From: DATARH01 sp963778385
GTDB taxonomy: Bacteria; Pseudomonadota; Alphaproteobacteria; ATCC43930; CGMCC-115725
NCBI GenBank assembly: GCA_963778385.1
Contig: CAVZUA010000002.1
Coordinates: 186,001-250,000 of the forward strand
DNA length: 64,000 nt
Reading direction: 5' to 3'
Below, piece after piece: positions 9,302 through 16,839 of the stretch. Under the pieces are notes generated by a model. The model made no database searches. It was not told the DNA's origin and saw only the letters and a program-made list of their open reading frames with translations. The stretch's first letter is position 1; every line of letters begins with the position of its first letter. The position numbers and the translations under genes are program-made.

Positions 9302-10846
9302 GTGCAACGAGGGCTCGTCACCGATTTTGATGGACGTTTCGTTTCGGGCTGGATCGAATCTGGCAGTAAAATCGCCGTTTTCGTCGACGATATTTTCCAG
9401 AATACCGGCATCAAATTGAAGACTATTGGCGATACTCGACAATTTACAATAGACCTCAACAGCAACGGCGCTCCTGACGAGACACCGAAGATCATCGTAA
9501 AATTTGCCGGCACCGATACTCCGCTCCCGGTCGCCCCTCGATTGCTCGGTGTCGTCAACTCGATCGATGACGCAATACGCGACAGCCTGCCTCAGTACGT
9601 AAGCAATATCGTCGATCTACCCTGCCCGCCTCAGGAATTTCTCGACTACATTGGCAGCGGGCCGGCGGGGCGGCGCGGTTTTTTATTAGTCGGTGCGATC
9701 AACCTCATCGAGTTGCTCTATTTCGGCATGCTTCCGGAAGGCGACCGACGGATCCTTGTCGATCTCGGCTGCGGGTGCGGCCGGACGGCGATGGCTGTCG
9801 CGCCGATCATGAAGCCAGGCGACGCTTATGTCGGTTACGACACCTGGCACAAGGGCATCGACTGGGCCCGCGAGAACCTCTCGGCACGCTACCCCGTGCT
9901 GCATTTTCGCGCCTTCGCCGCCGACAGCAGCGCGCGACGCGGCGGCTATCAAGCCGACAACACCTACCCGATCGACTTGGCCGACAATACCGCCGACACC
10001 ATCACCGCGAACTCGCTGTTCACCCATCTGCGGCTGCCGGCAGCGATTGCGTATCTGGAGGAAATCTATCGAGTTCTAAAACCGGGTGGCCGGGCGTTTC
10101 TGACCTGGTTCCTGTCATTCGATGGGCACGAATACGTCGAGAAGACGTTCGCGGAAATTCAGAAGACCGATGATGGATACTTCGTCACCGATGAGGGCTA
10201 CGTCGACGCCTATCTCTTTGAGGACAAGGTGCTGCGGGCAGTGCGCGATGTCGGGTTTTCTGTCTTGGTCAAGCGATACGGCGGATGGCCAGGCCCGGAA
10301 AGAGCCCGTCACCCACGCCAAATGCAGGATTTGCTCGTTCTGGTAAAGCCGGCCCCGATACCCGCCGACGGATGGAAATTCACCAGCGCACAAGCTTACC
10401 GCGATGCCGCCGACGCACTTGGACGAACCGGCGATGAGCTGGAGATCGATGCGCTGCTCGGCGAAGGGGAAACACAGTTCCCCAACGACCCGTTGATCTA
10501 CATCCGGCGGTCGTACGGCATCATGGCGCGCGATACGGAAGCGGCCGTTGGACGATGGGCGACATGCCGCCTGCGTTTTCCCGAGTATACCGACGGTTGG
10601 ATCCACGGCGCGCTGTTGCTGGAAAAATCTGGCCAGCGCGACACCGGTGTCGCGTTGCTGGACGAGGCGCTGCCGCGCTTTGAATCGGACGTACGGATAC
10701 TGATGGCCCGAGCCTATCTCGCCCGCCGTCAGGAAAAATGGGACGACGCGCTGCATTTCTGGCAGCGCGTCCTCGAAGAGGCTCCCGAGAATGAGGAAGC
10801 GCGCCGCGAGCATCGGGCCGCTTTTTTGCATGTGGAAAATGCTTAG
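9302..10846 (+). CDS. class I SAM methyltransferase with N-terminal GW module and helical-repeat tail
   Basis: 514-aa protein. The first ~55 residues are a shortened copy of the shared module (RGLVTDFDGRFVSGWIESG). Residues ~150-330 are a Rossmann methyltransferase: VDLGCGCGRTAMAVAP is motif I, VGYDTWHKGIDWA is the acidic post-I strand, and EIYRVLKPGGRAFLTWF is the post-III region. From about 370 to the end are TPR-like helical repeats (ETQFPNDPLIYI, VLEEAPENEEARRE). The GTG start at 9302 was chosen because AGAAGGA lies just upstream; a longer frame beginning at 8858 only shadows the dioxygenase gene. The stop is directly followed by the ATG of the next gene. It probably O-methylates a sugar residue of the locus product. 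Confidence 0.82.
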   Translation: MQRGLVTDFDGRFVSGWIESGSKIAVFVDDIFQNTGIKLKTIGDTRQFTIDLNSNGAPDETPKIIVKFAGTDTPLPVAPRLLGVVNSIDDAIRDSLPQYVSNIVDLPCPPQEFLDYIGSGPAGRRGFLLVGAINLIELLYFGMLPEGDRRILVDLGCGCGRTAMAVAPIMKPGDAYVGYDTWHKGIDWARENLSARYPVLHFRAFAADSSARRGGYQADNTYPIDLADNTADTITANSLFTHLRLPAAIAYLEEIYRVLKPGGRAFLTWFLSFDGHEYVEKTFAEIQKTDDGYFVTDEGYVDAYLFEDKVLRAVRDVGFSVLVKRYGGWPGPERARHPRQMQDLLVLVKPAPIPADGWKFTSAQAYRDAADALGRTGDELEIDALLGEGETQFPNDPLIYIRRSYGIMARDTEAAVGRWATCRLRFPEYTDGWIHGALLLEKSGQRDTGVALLDEALPRFESDVRILMARAYLARRQEKWDDALHFWQRVLEEAPENEEARREHRAAFLHVENA

Positions 10847-12604
10847 ATGAGACGAACCAGCCTTTTGAGCCAGCGGCGCCGCGGCGACCCGGTTCGATCC
10901 GAGGGCGAGCCCGAGGCGTCTTCGGCACCAGCCGACGAGCCGACCGAAGCCAGAAAGCTGGTCAACGAGGTTGGACCGGAAGCCGCTCTGCCGCAACTCC
11001 TGACGCAGATCGAACAGGACCCGGGCTCGGTCGAACCCAGGCTGGTGGTTGCCGAGTTGCTCGCGCGGCAGGGGCGCCACGACGAGGCCGAGGAGCTTCT
11101 GACAGCGGGTCTAAATTTGGCGCCGGACAACCGCGAACTCGCGGCCGCATACGCCCACGCGCCACAGGATCGCGGCGACAAGCCGGAAGCCGCCACGCGA
11201 TGGGTGGCCTATTGCGCACGGTTTCCCGACGATCCGCGCGGCTTTGAAATGGCGGGAATCCAGCTCATCTATCTGGGGCAGCTCGACGATGCGGAGAAAA
11301 TCCTGACGACGGGAACCTGGCTGCCGCAACCGGGGAGCGAGGTGCTCCGAAATCACGCCCGCGTCGCCCAAATGCGTGGCGACTGGCCGGAGGCTTTGCG
11401 GCGCTGGGACGCCTTTCGCAAGCAATATCCGCAAGATTCTGGAGGCTATTCAGGCGCCGGATATGCGCGCCATCAAATGGCGCTGGAGCAAATCCGTGAG
11501 GCTGACTTGCTGCTCGAGGAAGGGCTGCGGCTGTTTCCGCATCACGGCGACATCATCGGCACGTATGCGCGGCTGGCGCAAACCCGCCGCGCCTGGATCG
11601 ACGCGCTCGACCGCTGGGAGCTCTGCCGTCAGCGGCTGCCGGACGACCCGGTCGGCTATGCCGGCGTGGGGGAAGTGCTGCGTATTTTGGGCCGTTTCGA
11701 CGCGGCCGAAAGCGCGCTCACCGAGGGAGCGGCGAAGTCGGCGGCGCATCCGGGAATTCTCACCGCATTGGCGCGAGTGGCGCACGATCAACACGATTGG
11801 CCCACCGCCCTCAATCGGTGGAAGGCGTATTTGGACCTCTTCCCCAACGACAGCATCGCCCAGGCCCAGCTCCAGCTGGTCCTGACGGAGCTGGATCGGT
11901 TCCAGGAAGCGACGGCACTGCCGAGCGGTCAAATCGAGCCTGCCGACGAAGGGCCGCTGCCGCCGGCGCAATTGATGCTCCGGTTCGAGTCGCTCGGGCA
12001 GAATTGCGAGTTCGGTGTGGTGCAGCGCCATTTTGGGGCCGAACCCTTGGGTCTGCTGCGTTTCAGCTCCACACCGCTGCATCGGCTCGTCGCCGCCCTC
12101 AACGACGGTCTTGTGGGCATCGGCGAGCCGGAAAATACCACCCTGGGCATTCAGACCGGCGAATACGTAACGAGCGACAACCGGTACTACATGTTGATGC
12201 ACACCTTTATCCGCGCCACCGACGATGATCCGCAAAAGCGACATGATAGTTTTTGCCGCCGCCTGCAGTATTTGCGCGACAAATTACTCGGCGACTTGGC
12301 CGACGCGCGAAAGATCTTCGTCTATTCCTGTGAAGAAGAGACCACCACTGATAACGATATTCGCGAGCTCCACAGCGCGTTGCTCCGGTTCGGTGCGAAC
12401 CGACTGTTGTTCGTTCGCTCCGCGGAGCGGCCACACGCTGCCGGCACACTGCGTCAGCTCGATGACGGGTTGCTCATCGGCTATGTCGACCGGCTCTCGA
12501 TCGAGAATCCATCGTTTTCCGTTTGGCTCGAACTGTGCACGCAGGCACAGCGACAACTGGAGATTGTGCCGGCCGTAGCGGTCCAAGACGGACCGAGTTT
12601 ATAA
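10847..12604 (+). CDS. TPR protein with DUF1796-like C-terminal domain
   Basis: 585-aa protein. Residues ~30-355 are degenerate TPR repeats of about 34-36 residues (blocks ending in FPDDPRGFEMAG, YPQDSGGYSGAG, LPDDPVGYAGVG and so on). From about 370 comes a domain opening with ESLGQNCEFGVVQRHFGAEP, which resembles the start of DUF1796, a putative papain-like cysteine peptidase family with a conserved Cys after SLG; here that Cys is present. A later segment with FVYSCEE fits the same fold. The TPR part matches the tail of the preceding methyltransferase in style, so both may dock on a common partner. No signal peptide is visible. The activity of the family is not proven, and I infer only a link to the glycan locus by gene order. 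Confidence 0.72.
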   Translation: MRRTSLLSQRRRGDPVRSEGEPEASSAPADEPTEARKLVNEVGPEAALPQLLTQIEQDPGSVEPRLVVAELLARQGRHDEAEELLTAGLNLAPDNRELAAAYAHAPQDRGDKPEAATRWVAYCARFPDDPRGFEMAGIQLIYLGQLDDAEKILTTGTWLPQPGSEVLRNHARVAQMRGDWPEALRRWDAFRKQYPQDSGGYSGAGYARHQMALEQIREADLLLEEGLRLFPHHGDIIGTYARLAQTRRAWIDALDRWELCRQRLPDDPVGYAGVGEVLRILGRFDAAESALTEGAAKSAAHPGILTALARVAHDQHDWPTALNRWKAYLDLFPNDSIAQAQLQLVLTELDRFQEATALPSGQIEPADEGPLPPAQLMLRFESLGQNCEFGVVQRHFGAEPLGLLRFSSTPLHRLVAALNDGLVGIGEPENTTLGIQTGEYVTSDNRYYMLMHTFIRATDDDPQKRHDSFCRRLQYLRDKLLGDLADARKIFVYSCEEETTTDNDIRELHSALLRFGANRLLFVRSAERPHAAGTLRQLDDGLLIGYVDRLSIENPSFSVWLELCTQAQRQLEIVPAVAVQDGPSL

Positions 12605-12744
12605 TGGCATCGGCGGCCCCGGGCCGAACGCCGTAAAGGTCGCAGGAACAACTTTCAGATGTTATGGTATTTAATAATCTTGTTCAAGTTGTTATTCCGT
12701 GCGATATGCGCCTAGCGTAAAGAATTGAACGAGACAGGTGGCCC
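12605..12744. other. intergenic region after the glycan operon
   Basis: About 140 nt, clearly more AT-rich than its surroundings. It separates the glycan operon from two small genes and holds one promoter-like site, listed separately. I see no clear intrinsic terminator for the operon. Confidence 0.5.
12680..12708 (+). promoter_or_regulatory. possible sigma-70-type promoter
   Basis: TTGTTC and GATATG are separated by 17 nt in an AT-rich stretch about 35 nt upstream of ATG 12745. The -10 match is only partial, so this is a weak prediction. Confidence 0.3.
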
Positions 12745-13047
12745 ATGATCGGCCGCGAACCGCCGCCGCCCGGTCAGCATGCTTTAGATTTCTGGGAACG
12801 CGAGGTCGCTTGTCCGGCATGTGACAATCGCGACCGGCATTCGTTACGCCTGCTCGCCGCGGTCGACGTCCTTTTTTGCAGCAAATGCTGGACCAGGGTC
12901 GAGCTGGCCGAGCACAAGGCGGCAATCGCGATAGAGGCGCGCGCCGCCAATCGGATCGGCCGGACGCCATCGTGGCCGGAAGGGCGAGATAGCGCGGCCA
13001 GCGACTCGGCCGAGCCCGTCGTGCAGCCCGAGGCGCCGGTGCCGTGA
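12745..13047 (+). CDS. small zinc-ribbon-like protein
   Basis: 100-aa protein of unknown function. It has two CxxC pairs (VACPACDNRDRH and LFCSKCWTRVE) about 27 residues apart, which would suit a single zinc site, followed by a hydrophilic, Ala/Glu/Pro-rich tail. An AGGTGG ribosome site precedes the ATG. It is followed by another small gene of unknown role. No family assignment is possible. Confidence 0.6.
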   Translation: MIGREPPPPGQHALDFWEREVACPACDNRDRHSLRLLAAVDVLFCSKCWTRVELAEHKAAIAIEARAANRIGRTPSWPEGRDSAASDSAEPVVQPEAPVP

Positions 13048-13069
13048 GCCGGCCGCGGCGGAGCGGGTA

Positions 13070-13303
13070 ATGGAAGATCGCGAGCCCGATTTTTCAGCTC
13101 GGGTCGCGATGCAGCAGGCCGTCGAGCGCCTGCCTGATACCGAGCTACGCAGCCGATATGACGAGCTCACGCAGCGCGTTGCCGTTGGCTCGGCCAATCA
13201 TCTGCTCTATGAGCACTATCTGGTGGGAGCGGAACTGTCGCGACGCGAGTATATTGCGTTCCGGCGCAATGCTCCGGCCGTTCCGGGCGCCGGAAACCGT
13301 TGA
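13070..13303 (+). CDS. small hypothetical protein
   Basis: 77-aa charged, helical protein without a recognised domain. Gene start 22 nt after the previous stop makes a two-gene unit likely. Codon use (G/C at third positions) supports coding. Function unknown. Confidence 0.5.
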   Translation: MEDREPDFSARVAMQQAVERLPDTELRSRYDELTQRVAVGSANHLLYEHYLVGAELSRREYIAFRRNAPAVPGAGNR

Positions 13304-13460
13304 CGTGCGCGATCCTGCCTGACGAGGAGCAATTCCTGAAACCATATCGATATGGGTCGGCGCGTCGCTAGGTCAGCGCCAGCCCGCGCGTGATGGCGTG
13401 TTTGTCGCGCCGCCTTGTCGGGGTGCGCCGATTAGCGTAAAAGCCGCCGAAATCCTCGTT

Positions 13461-13537
<77 letters not shown>

Positions 13538-13580
13538 TGATTACCGGCCTTCCGGAGGCCGGAGCGGAGGTGATAAGGCG

Positions 13581-13880
13581 ATGGCGCTGGCACGTATCTA
13601 TCGGCCATCCAAGACGGCGATGCAGTCGGGGCGGGCGCAGACCCGCAAGTGGCTGCTCGAATACGAGCCGGCGACGCGGCGCGACCCCGACCCGTTGATG
13701 GGCTGGTCGAGCGCGCAGGACACGCTGAACCAGGTGAAGATGCACTTCCCGACCCTCGACGAAGCGATCGCCTTCGCCAAGAAACATGCGCTCGACTATA
13801 CCGTCATCGAGCCGCAGATCCGTACGCCCAAGGCGAAAAGCTACGCCGATAATTTCCGCTACGACCGCGTCAGGACCTGA
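13581..13880 (+). CDS. NADH:ubiquinone oxidoreductase accessory subunit, NDUFS4-like
   Basis: 99-aa protein of the ETC complex I subunit family (NDUFS4/18-kDa type), an accessory subunit of respiratory complex I in alphaproteobacteria and mitochondria. Seen: the opening ARIYRPSKTAMQSGRAQT, the central LMGWSSAQDTLNQVKMHF and the end YADNFRYDRVRT, all typical of the family, at normal length. GGAGG precedes the ATG at suitable distance. It sits alone between two tRNA genes, away from the main nuo operon, as is common. Confidence 0.93.
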   Translation: MALARIYRPSKTAMQSGRAQTRKWLLEYEPATRRDPDPLMGWSSAQDTLNQVKMHFPTLDEAIAFAKKHALDYTVIEPQIRTPKAKSYADNFRYDRVRT

Positions 13881-13892
13881 CGCCGCCCGCAC

Positions 13893-13969
<77 letters not shown>

Positions 13970-14020
13970 TCTTTTCTCTAGGTTTTCAAAGGGTTTGCGG
14001 GAACAGGCGGCGACAAAAGC

Positions 14021-14082
14021 AAACGAACAAAACCCGTCCAAAACGAACAAAAACGGGTCGCCGTTACACCACCATTACACCA
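14021..14082. repeat. short direct repeats at the left phage boundary
   Basis: A 12-nt unit aaacgaacaaaa occurs at 14021 and 14041, and an 8-nt unit ttacacca at 14064 and 14075. ACCCGT and ACGGGT flank the second 12-nt copy as an inverted pair. Such repeats beside a tRNA 3' end resemble arm-type binding sites of a recombinase, but no integrase gene is present, so this is a suggestion only. Confidence 0.35.
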
Positions 14083-14141
14083 AGCCTGCACCGCGCGGAC
14101 GCGGCGTTCCGGGTTGATTCACGCCCGCATGCGTCGGAGCG

Positions 14142-14297
14142 ATGAGCGAGCGTCTGACGGCCCGGTTGATCGCCGCCGGCTCGGTCGGTGACGGGCCATC
14201 CCGCAGCGTGCGGTCCTATCTGCCGCGCGCCGCGCGGACGTGGCTCGTGCTCAACCTCGCCCTGTGGGCGGTGCTGGCTTGGGTCCTGTGGCGATGA
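14142..14297 (+). CDS. small membrane-anchored phage protein
   Basis: 51-aa ORF beginning MSERLTARLIAAG and ending in one hydrophobic helix (WLVLNLALWAVLAWVLW). First gene of a chain in which each stop overlaps the next start as ATGA. Coding is supported by that regular spacing; function unknown. Confidence 0.5.
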   Translation: MSERLTARLIAAGSVGDGPSRSVRSYLPRAARTWLVLNLALWAVLAWVLWR

Positions 14298-14533
14298 CAG
14301 GCGCCGAGGCATCGAGAGTTCGCAGAGCGGTCGGCAGCTTGCAGCAGGAGCGCGACGAGCTCCGCACCGCGCTCGCGCAATCTCACGCGACGGAGAGCAT
14401 CGGGCGCAAGCTCGGCGACGACCTGATCGACGCGGGCCGGGAGGTTGTCGCCGCATGGCACGAGCGCCGCAACAGCGAGGGTCGGGTGGATCGCGCCATC
14501 CGGCGGCTTGAAGATCTGGTCGGTCGAACATGA
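14294..14533 (+). CDS. small coiled-coil phage protein
   Basis: 79-aa protein with a predicted helical, charged coiled-coil from about residue 10 to the end (SLQQERDELRTALAQS, RVDRAIRRLEDLV). ATG 14294 overlaps the preceding stop by 4 nt, which decides the start over an upstream ATG at 14240. No family recognised. Confidence 0.55.
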   Translation: MTGAEASRVRRAVGSLQQERDELRTALAQSHATESIGRKLGDDLIDAGREVVAAWHERRNSEGRVDRAIRRLEDLVGRT

Positions 14534-14685
14534 AGACCCGCAACATCCGCACGGTCGAGGGCGCCGAGCTCGGGCGCATGATGGCGTCATACTGCGACGA
14601 GGCCGAGCCGAAGGCGCGGCTGCGCTTCACCGTCACCTTGAAAGATCTTGAGAACGCAACGCTGGAGCGAGGCAGTCAGGCATGA
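14530..14685 (+). CDS. small phage protein
   Basis: 51-aa ORF beginning MKTRNIRTVEGAELG, hydrophilic, no recognised domain. It is joined to both neighbours by ATGA overlaps, which is the main support for it being real. Confidence 0.5.
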   Translation: MKTRNIRTVEGAELGRMMASYCDEAEPKARLRFTVTLKDLENATLERGSQA

Positions 14686-15047
14686 ACACCAGCTTCACCA
14701 TCTACTACACCGATGGCTCGATCGCCGGCGGCGATGTCGACTGGCCCGAGAACCCGACCCTCAACCAGATCAAGGCGCTGGTCGAGCCGCTCGTCGGCGG
14801 TCCGCTGGAGCATGTCCGCGTGCTCAACCCGAAAGTGGTCGAGGCCGACGAGATCGCCCCCGAGGATTATCTCGACATGTTTGTCGACGAGATCGGGCAC
14901 GTCCGCGACGGCGGGCCGAAGCCGCGCAACGATGCCGCGACCGCGATCTACCGGGCGAACTGGCTGCGCGCCGAGGGCGGCGATCCCGAGACGCTGCCGT
15001 GGATCGCCGGAATCGCGATTGTGTTCGACCGGCGGATCTGGCGATGA
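14682..15047 (+). CDS. hypothetical phage protein
   Basis: 121-aa acidic protein (TIYYTDGSIAGGDVDWPE at the N-terminus, conserved-looking YRANWLRAEGGDPETLPW near the C-terminus). No recognised fold. ATGA overlaps on both sides place it in the early gene chain. Confidence 0.6.
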   Translation: MNTSFTIYYTDGSIAGGDVDWPENPTLNQIKALVEPLVGGPLEHVRVLNPKVVEADEIAPEDYLDMFVDEIGHVRDGGPKPRNDAATAIYRANWLRAEGGDPETLPWIAGIAIVFDRRIWR

Positions 15048-15214
15048 CCGACGACGAGCGAGCCAAGCGGCGCCGGCTGCGCGACGCCTGCCGCGAGCTG
15101 CTTCAGGCCCGCGCCGATCATCCCGAGATCTTCGCGAACACGGTGTTGCGCGAGCTCAACGACGAGAACTGGGAAACGCTGCGCGAGCTCGCCGAGATGG
15201 AGCTCGACGAATGA
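15044..15214 (+). CDS. small helical phage protein
   Basis: 56-aa highly charged helical protein (MTDDERAKRRRLRDACREL, ENWETLRELAEMELDE). Start set by the ATGA overlap with the gene before; its stop overlaps the nuclease gene. Function unknown. Confidence 0.5.
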   Translation: MTDDERAKRRRLRDACRELLQARADHPEIFANTVLRELNDENWETLRELAEMELDE

Positions 15215-16077
15215 CCGTCGTCACCTTGATCCGCACCTCGGCGCTGAGCACGTATCCCGACTGTCCGCGTCGCGGTGCGTCGAGGCTGTTCTGGCAAGAG
15301 ATCAAGGCGGCGGGCTTCCAGCTCCGCTACATGCCGCGCGGGATCGGCGCGATGATCGGGACGGCGGTTCATCGCGGCGTCGCCTCGGTGCTCAGTGTCA
15401 AGGCGCGGACCGGGAGGCTGCCGTCGCGCGGCGACGCACTCGAAGCGGGCCGCGAGATGCTCGACTACCAGATCGAGGAGGGCGACATCCAATTCGACGG
15501 GCCGAACGGCGCCACGCACAACATCGGCGAGGCGGTCGATCAGGTGGCGCGGATGACCGGCGTCTATCACGACACGGTGGCGCCGACCGTCGATCCGATA
15601 CAGGTCGAGGAACGGCTGGAGGCCGAGGTCGAGCCGGGGCTCGTGCTGTCGGGCCAGCCTGACCTCGTCTGCCGCGAGCCTGGGGCGATCAGGGACTTGA
15701 AGACGGGTCAGCGGATGCCGGTGTCCTTCGCCCCGCAGCTCGGCGGCTATAGCCTGCTGGCGCGCACCCACAACCTCGACATCCAGCGGGCGTCGATCGA
15801 CTACATCCCGCGCGTCCGCAAGAACAGGCCGCAACCGCCGGCGGTGTCGACCGAGACGATCATCGCCCATGCCGAGTCGGCGGCGGCGAACATCATCAAG
15901 CACATTCAGGCCGACCTGAACACTTTCCGCGAGGGCGACCCGGCGCGGCGCATCAAGCCCGGCGACCCTTGGGCGTTCCTGGCGAACCCGGCCTCGATGC
16001 TTTGTTCACCGAAGTATTGCGCCGCCTGGGGCACCGAGTTTTGTCACGAGGGCAAGCAGGCGAAGGACGACCGATGA
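15211..16077 (+). CDS. PD-(D/E)XK nuclease with probable Fe-S cluster (Cas4/AddB-like)
   Basis: 288-aa exonuclease-like protein of the phage recombination module. Seen: a conserved histidine in GTAVHRGVA (~residue 52), the catalytic aspartate in LSGQPDLVC, the D-x-K pair in GAIRDLKTGQ, and the following Q-Y motif in PQLGGYSLLA, which is the order of the RecB-nuclease family. One Cys near the N-terminus (TYPDCPRR) and three near the C-terminus (SMLCSPKYCAAW, TEFC) match the arrangement that holds a 4Fe-4S cluster in Cas4 and AddB nucleases. Not a CRISPR component here: no array or other cas gene is present. It is the sixth gene of the ATGA-linked chain. Confidence 0.82.
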   Translation: MTVVTLIRTSALSTYPDCPRRGASRLFWQEIKAAGFQLRYMPRGIGAMIGTAVHRGVASVLSVKARTGRLPSRGDALEAGREMLDYQIEEGDIQFDGPNGATHNIGEAVDQVARMTGVYHDTVAPTVDPIQVEERLEAEVEPGLVLSGQPDLVCREPGAIRDLKTGQRMPVSFAPQLGGYSLLARTHNLDIQRASIDYIPRVRKNRPQPPAVSTETIIAHAESAAANIIKHIQADLNTFREGDPARRIKPGDPWAFLANPASMLCSPKYCAAWGTEFCHEGKQAKDDR

Positions 16078-16778
16078 AGCTCTACCACGGCACCAACGGC
16101 GGCTATCTCGACCATATTCTGAAGGCGGGCGTTCGACCGCGCGGCCCGAGCGGTCGCACCAACTGGAAGAGCACGGTCGAGAGCAACCCGCGCTGCGTCT
16201 ACCTGACCGACTGCTATGCGCCGCACTTCGCAATGAACGCGGCGCGCCAGCGCGGCAAGAACGCGAGCTGCGCTGTCATCGAGATCGATACCGAGCTCCT
16301 CGATCAAGGCAACCTGTTCCCCGACGAGGACTTCCTCGAACAGATCGGTCGCGACGTTGATGGCGTGCCCGGCACGATGGTCGAGCGCACCCGGCACTAC
16401 CGTCGCCAGCAGTTCAGCTATGACTGGCCGTGCCGAATGCTGGACGACAGCGTCGCGACGTGGTGGCAGGCTTCGCTGCTTCACCTCGGCACCTGTTCCC
16501 ATCGCGGTGTCATACCGCCCTCGGCGATCACCCGCGCGGTGTCATGGCCGCATCCGAACATCGGGCTGGCGCTGATCTGGGACTGCTCGATCTCGTTGAT
16601 GAATCGGAAGCATGTCGGCGACCGCTACCAGAAGCTGACGCGCAAGCTGTTCGAGGGCGAGTTCGACGAGATCAGAAGAACGCTGCCGTGCCCCGAGCAC
16701 TTGCGGGCGTGGTTCAACAACCCGCCGCTGCCGGCGATCGAGGGCTACCGCCGCCGGATCGTGCGGGACAATGGCTAG
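16074..16778 (+). CDS. ADP-ribosyltransferase-like phage protein
   Basis: 234-aa protein. The opening LYHGTNGGYLDHILKAGVRP followed by VYLTDCYAPHFAMNAA has the shape of the NAD-binding core of the ADP-ribosyltransferase/Tpt1 superfamily (H in the first strand, Y in the second). A clear catalytic glutamate motif cannot be pinned down. Phage members of this superfamily modify host proteins or nucleic acids. The gene follows the nuclease with an ATGA overlap. The fold assignment is by motif only and the target is unknown. Confidence 0.5.
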   Translation: MKLYHGTNGGYLDHILKAGVRPRGPSGRTNWKSTVESNPRCVYLTDCYAPHFAMNAARQRGKNASCAVIEIDTELLDQGNLFPDEDFLEQIGRDVDGVPGTMVERTRHYRRQQFSYDWPCRMLDDSVATWWQASLLHLGTCSHRGVIPPSAITRAVSWPHPNIGLALIWDCSISLMNRKHVGDRYQKLTRKLFEGEFDEIRRTLPCPEHLRAWFNNPPLPAIEGYRRRIVRDNG

Positions 16779-16839
16779 GCTGCGACATGCCGGCTTTATT
16801 TGGACGCCGCAGTATCGCGGCAAGAGGCGAGGAATCAAA

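Noticed and set aside
15211..16077. Cas4 of a CRISPR system
   Set aside because: The nuclease has a Cas4-like layout, but no cas genes or repeats are near and it lies within a phage early module.
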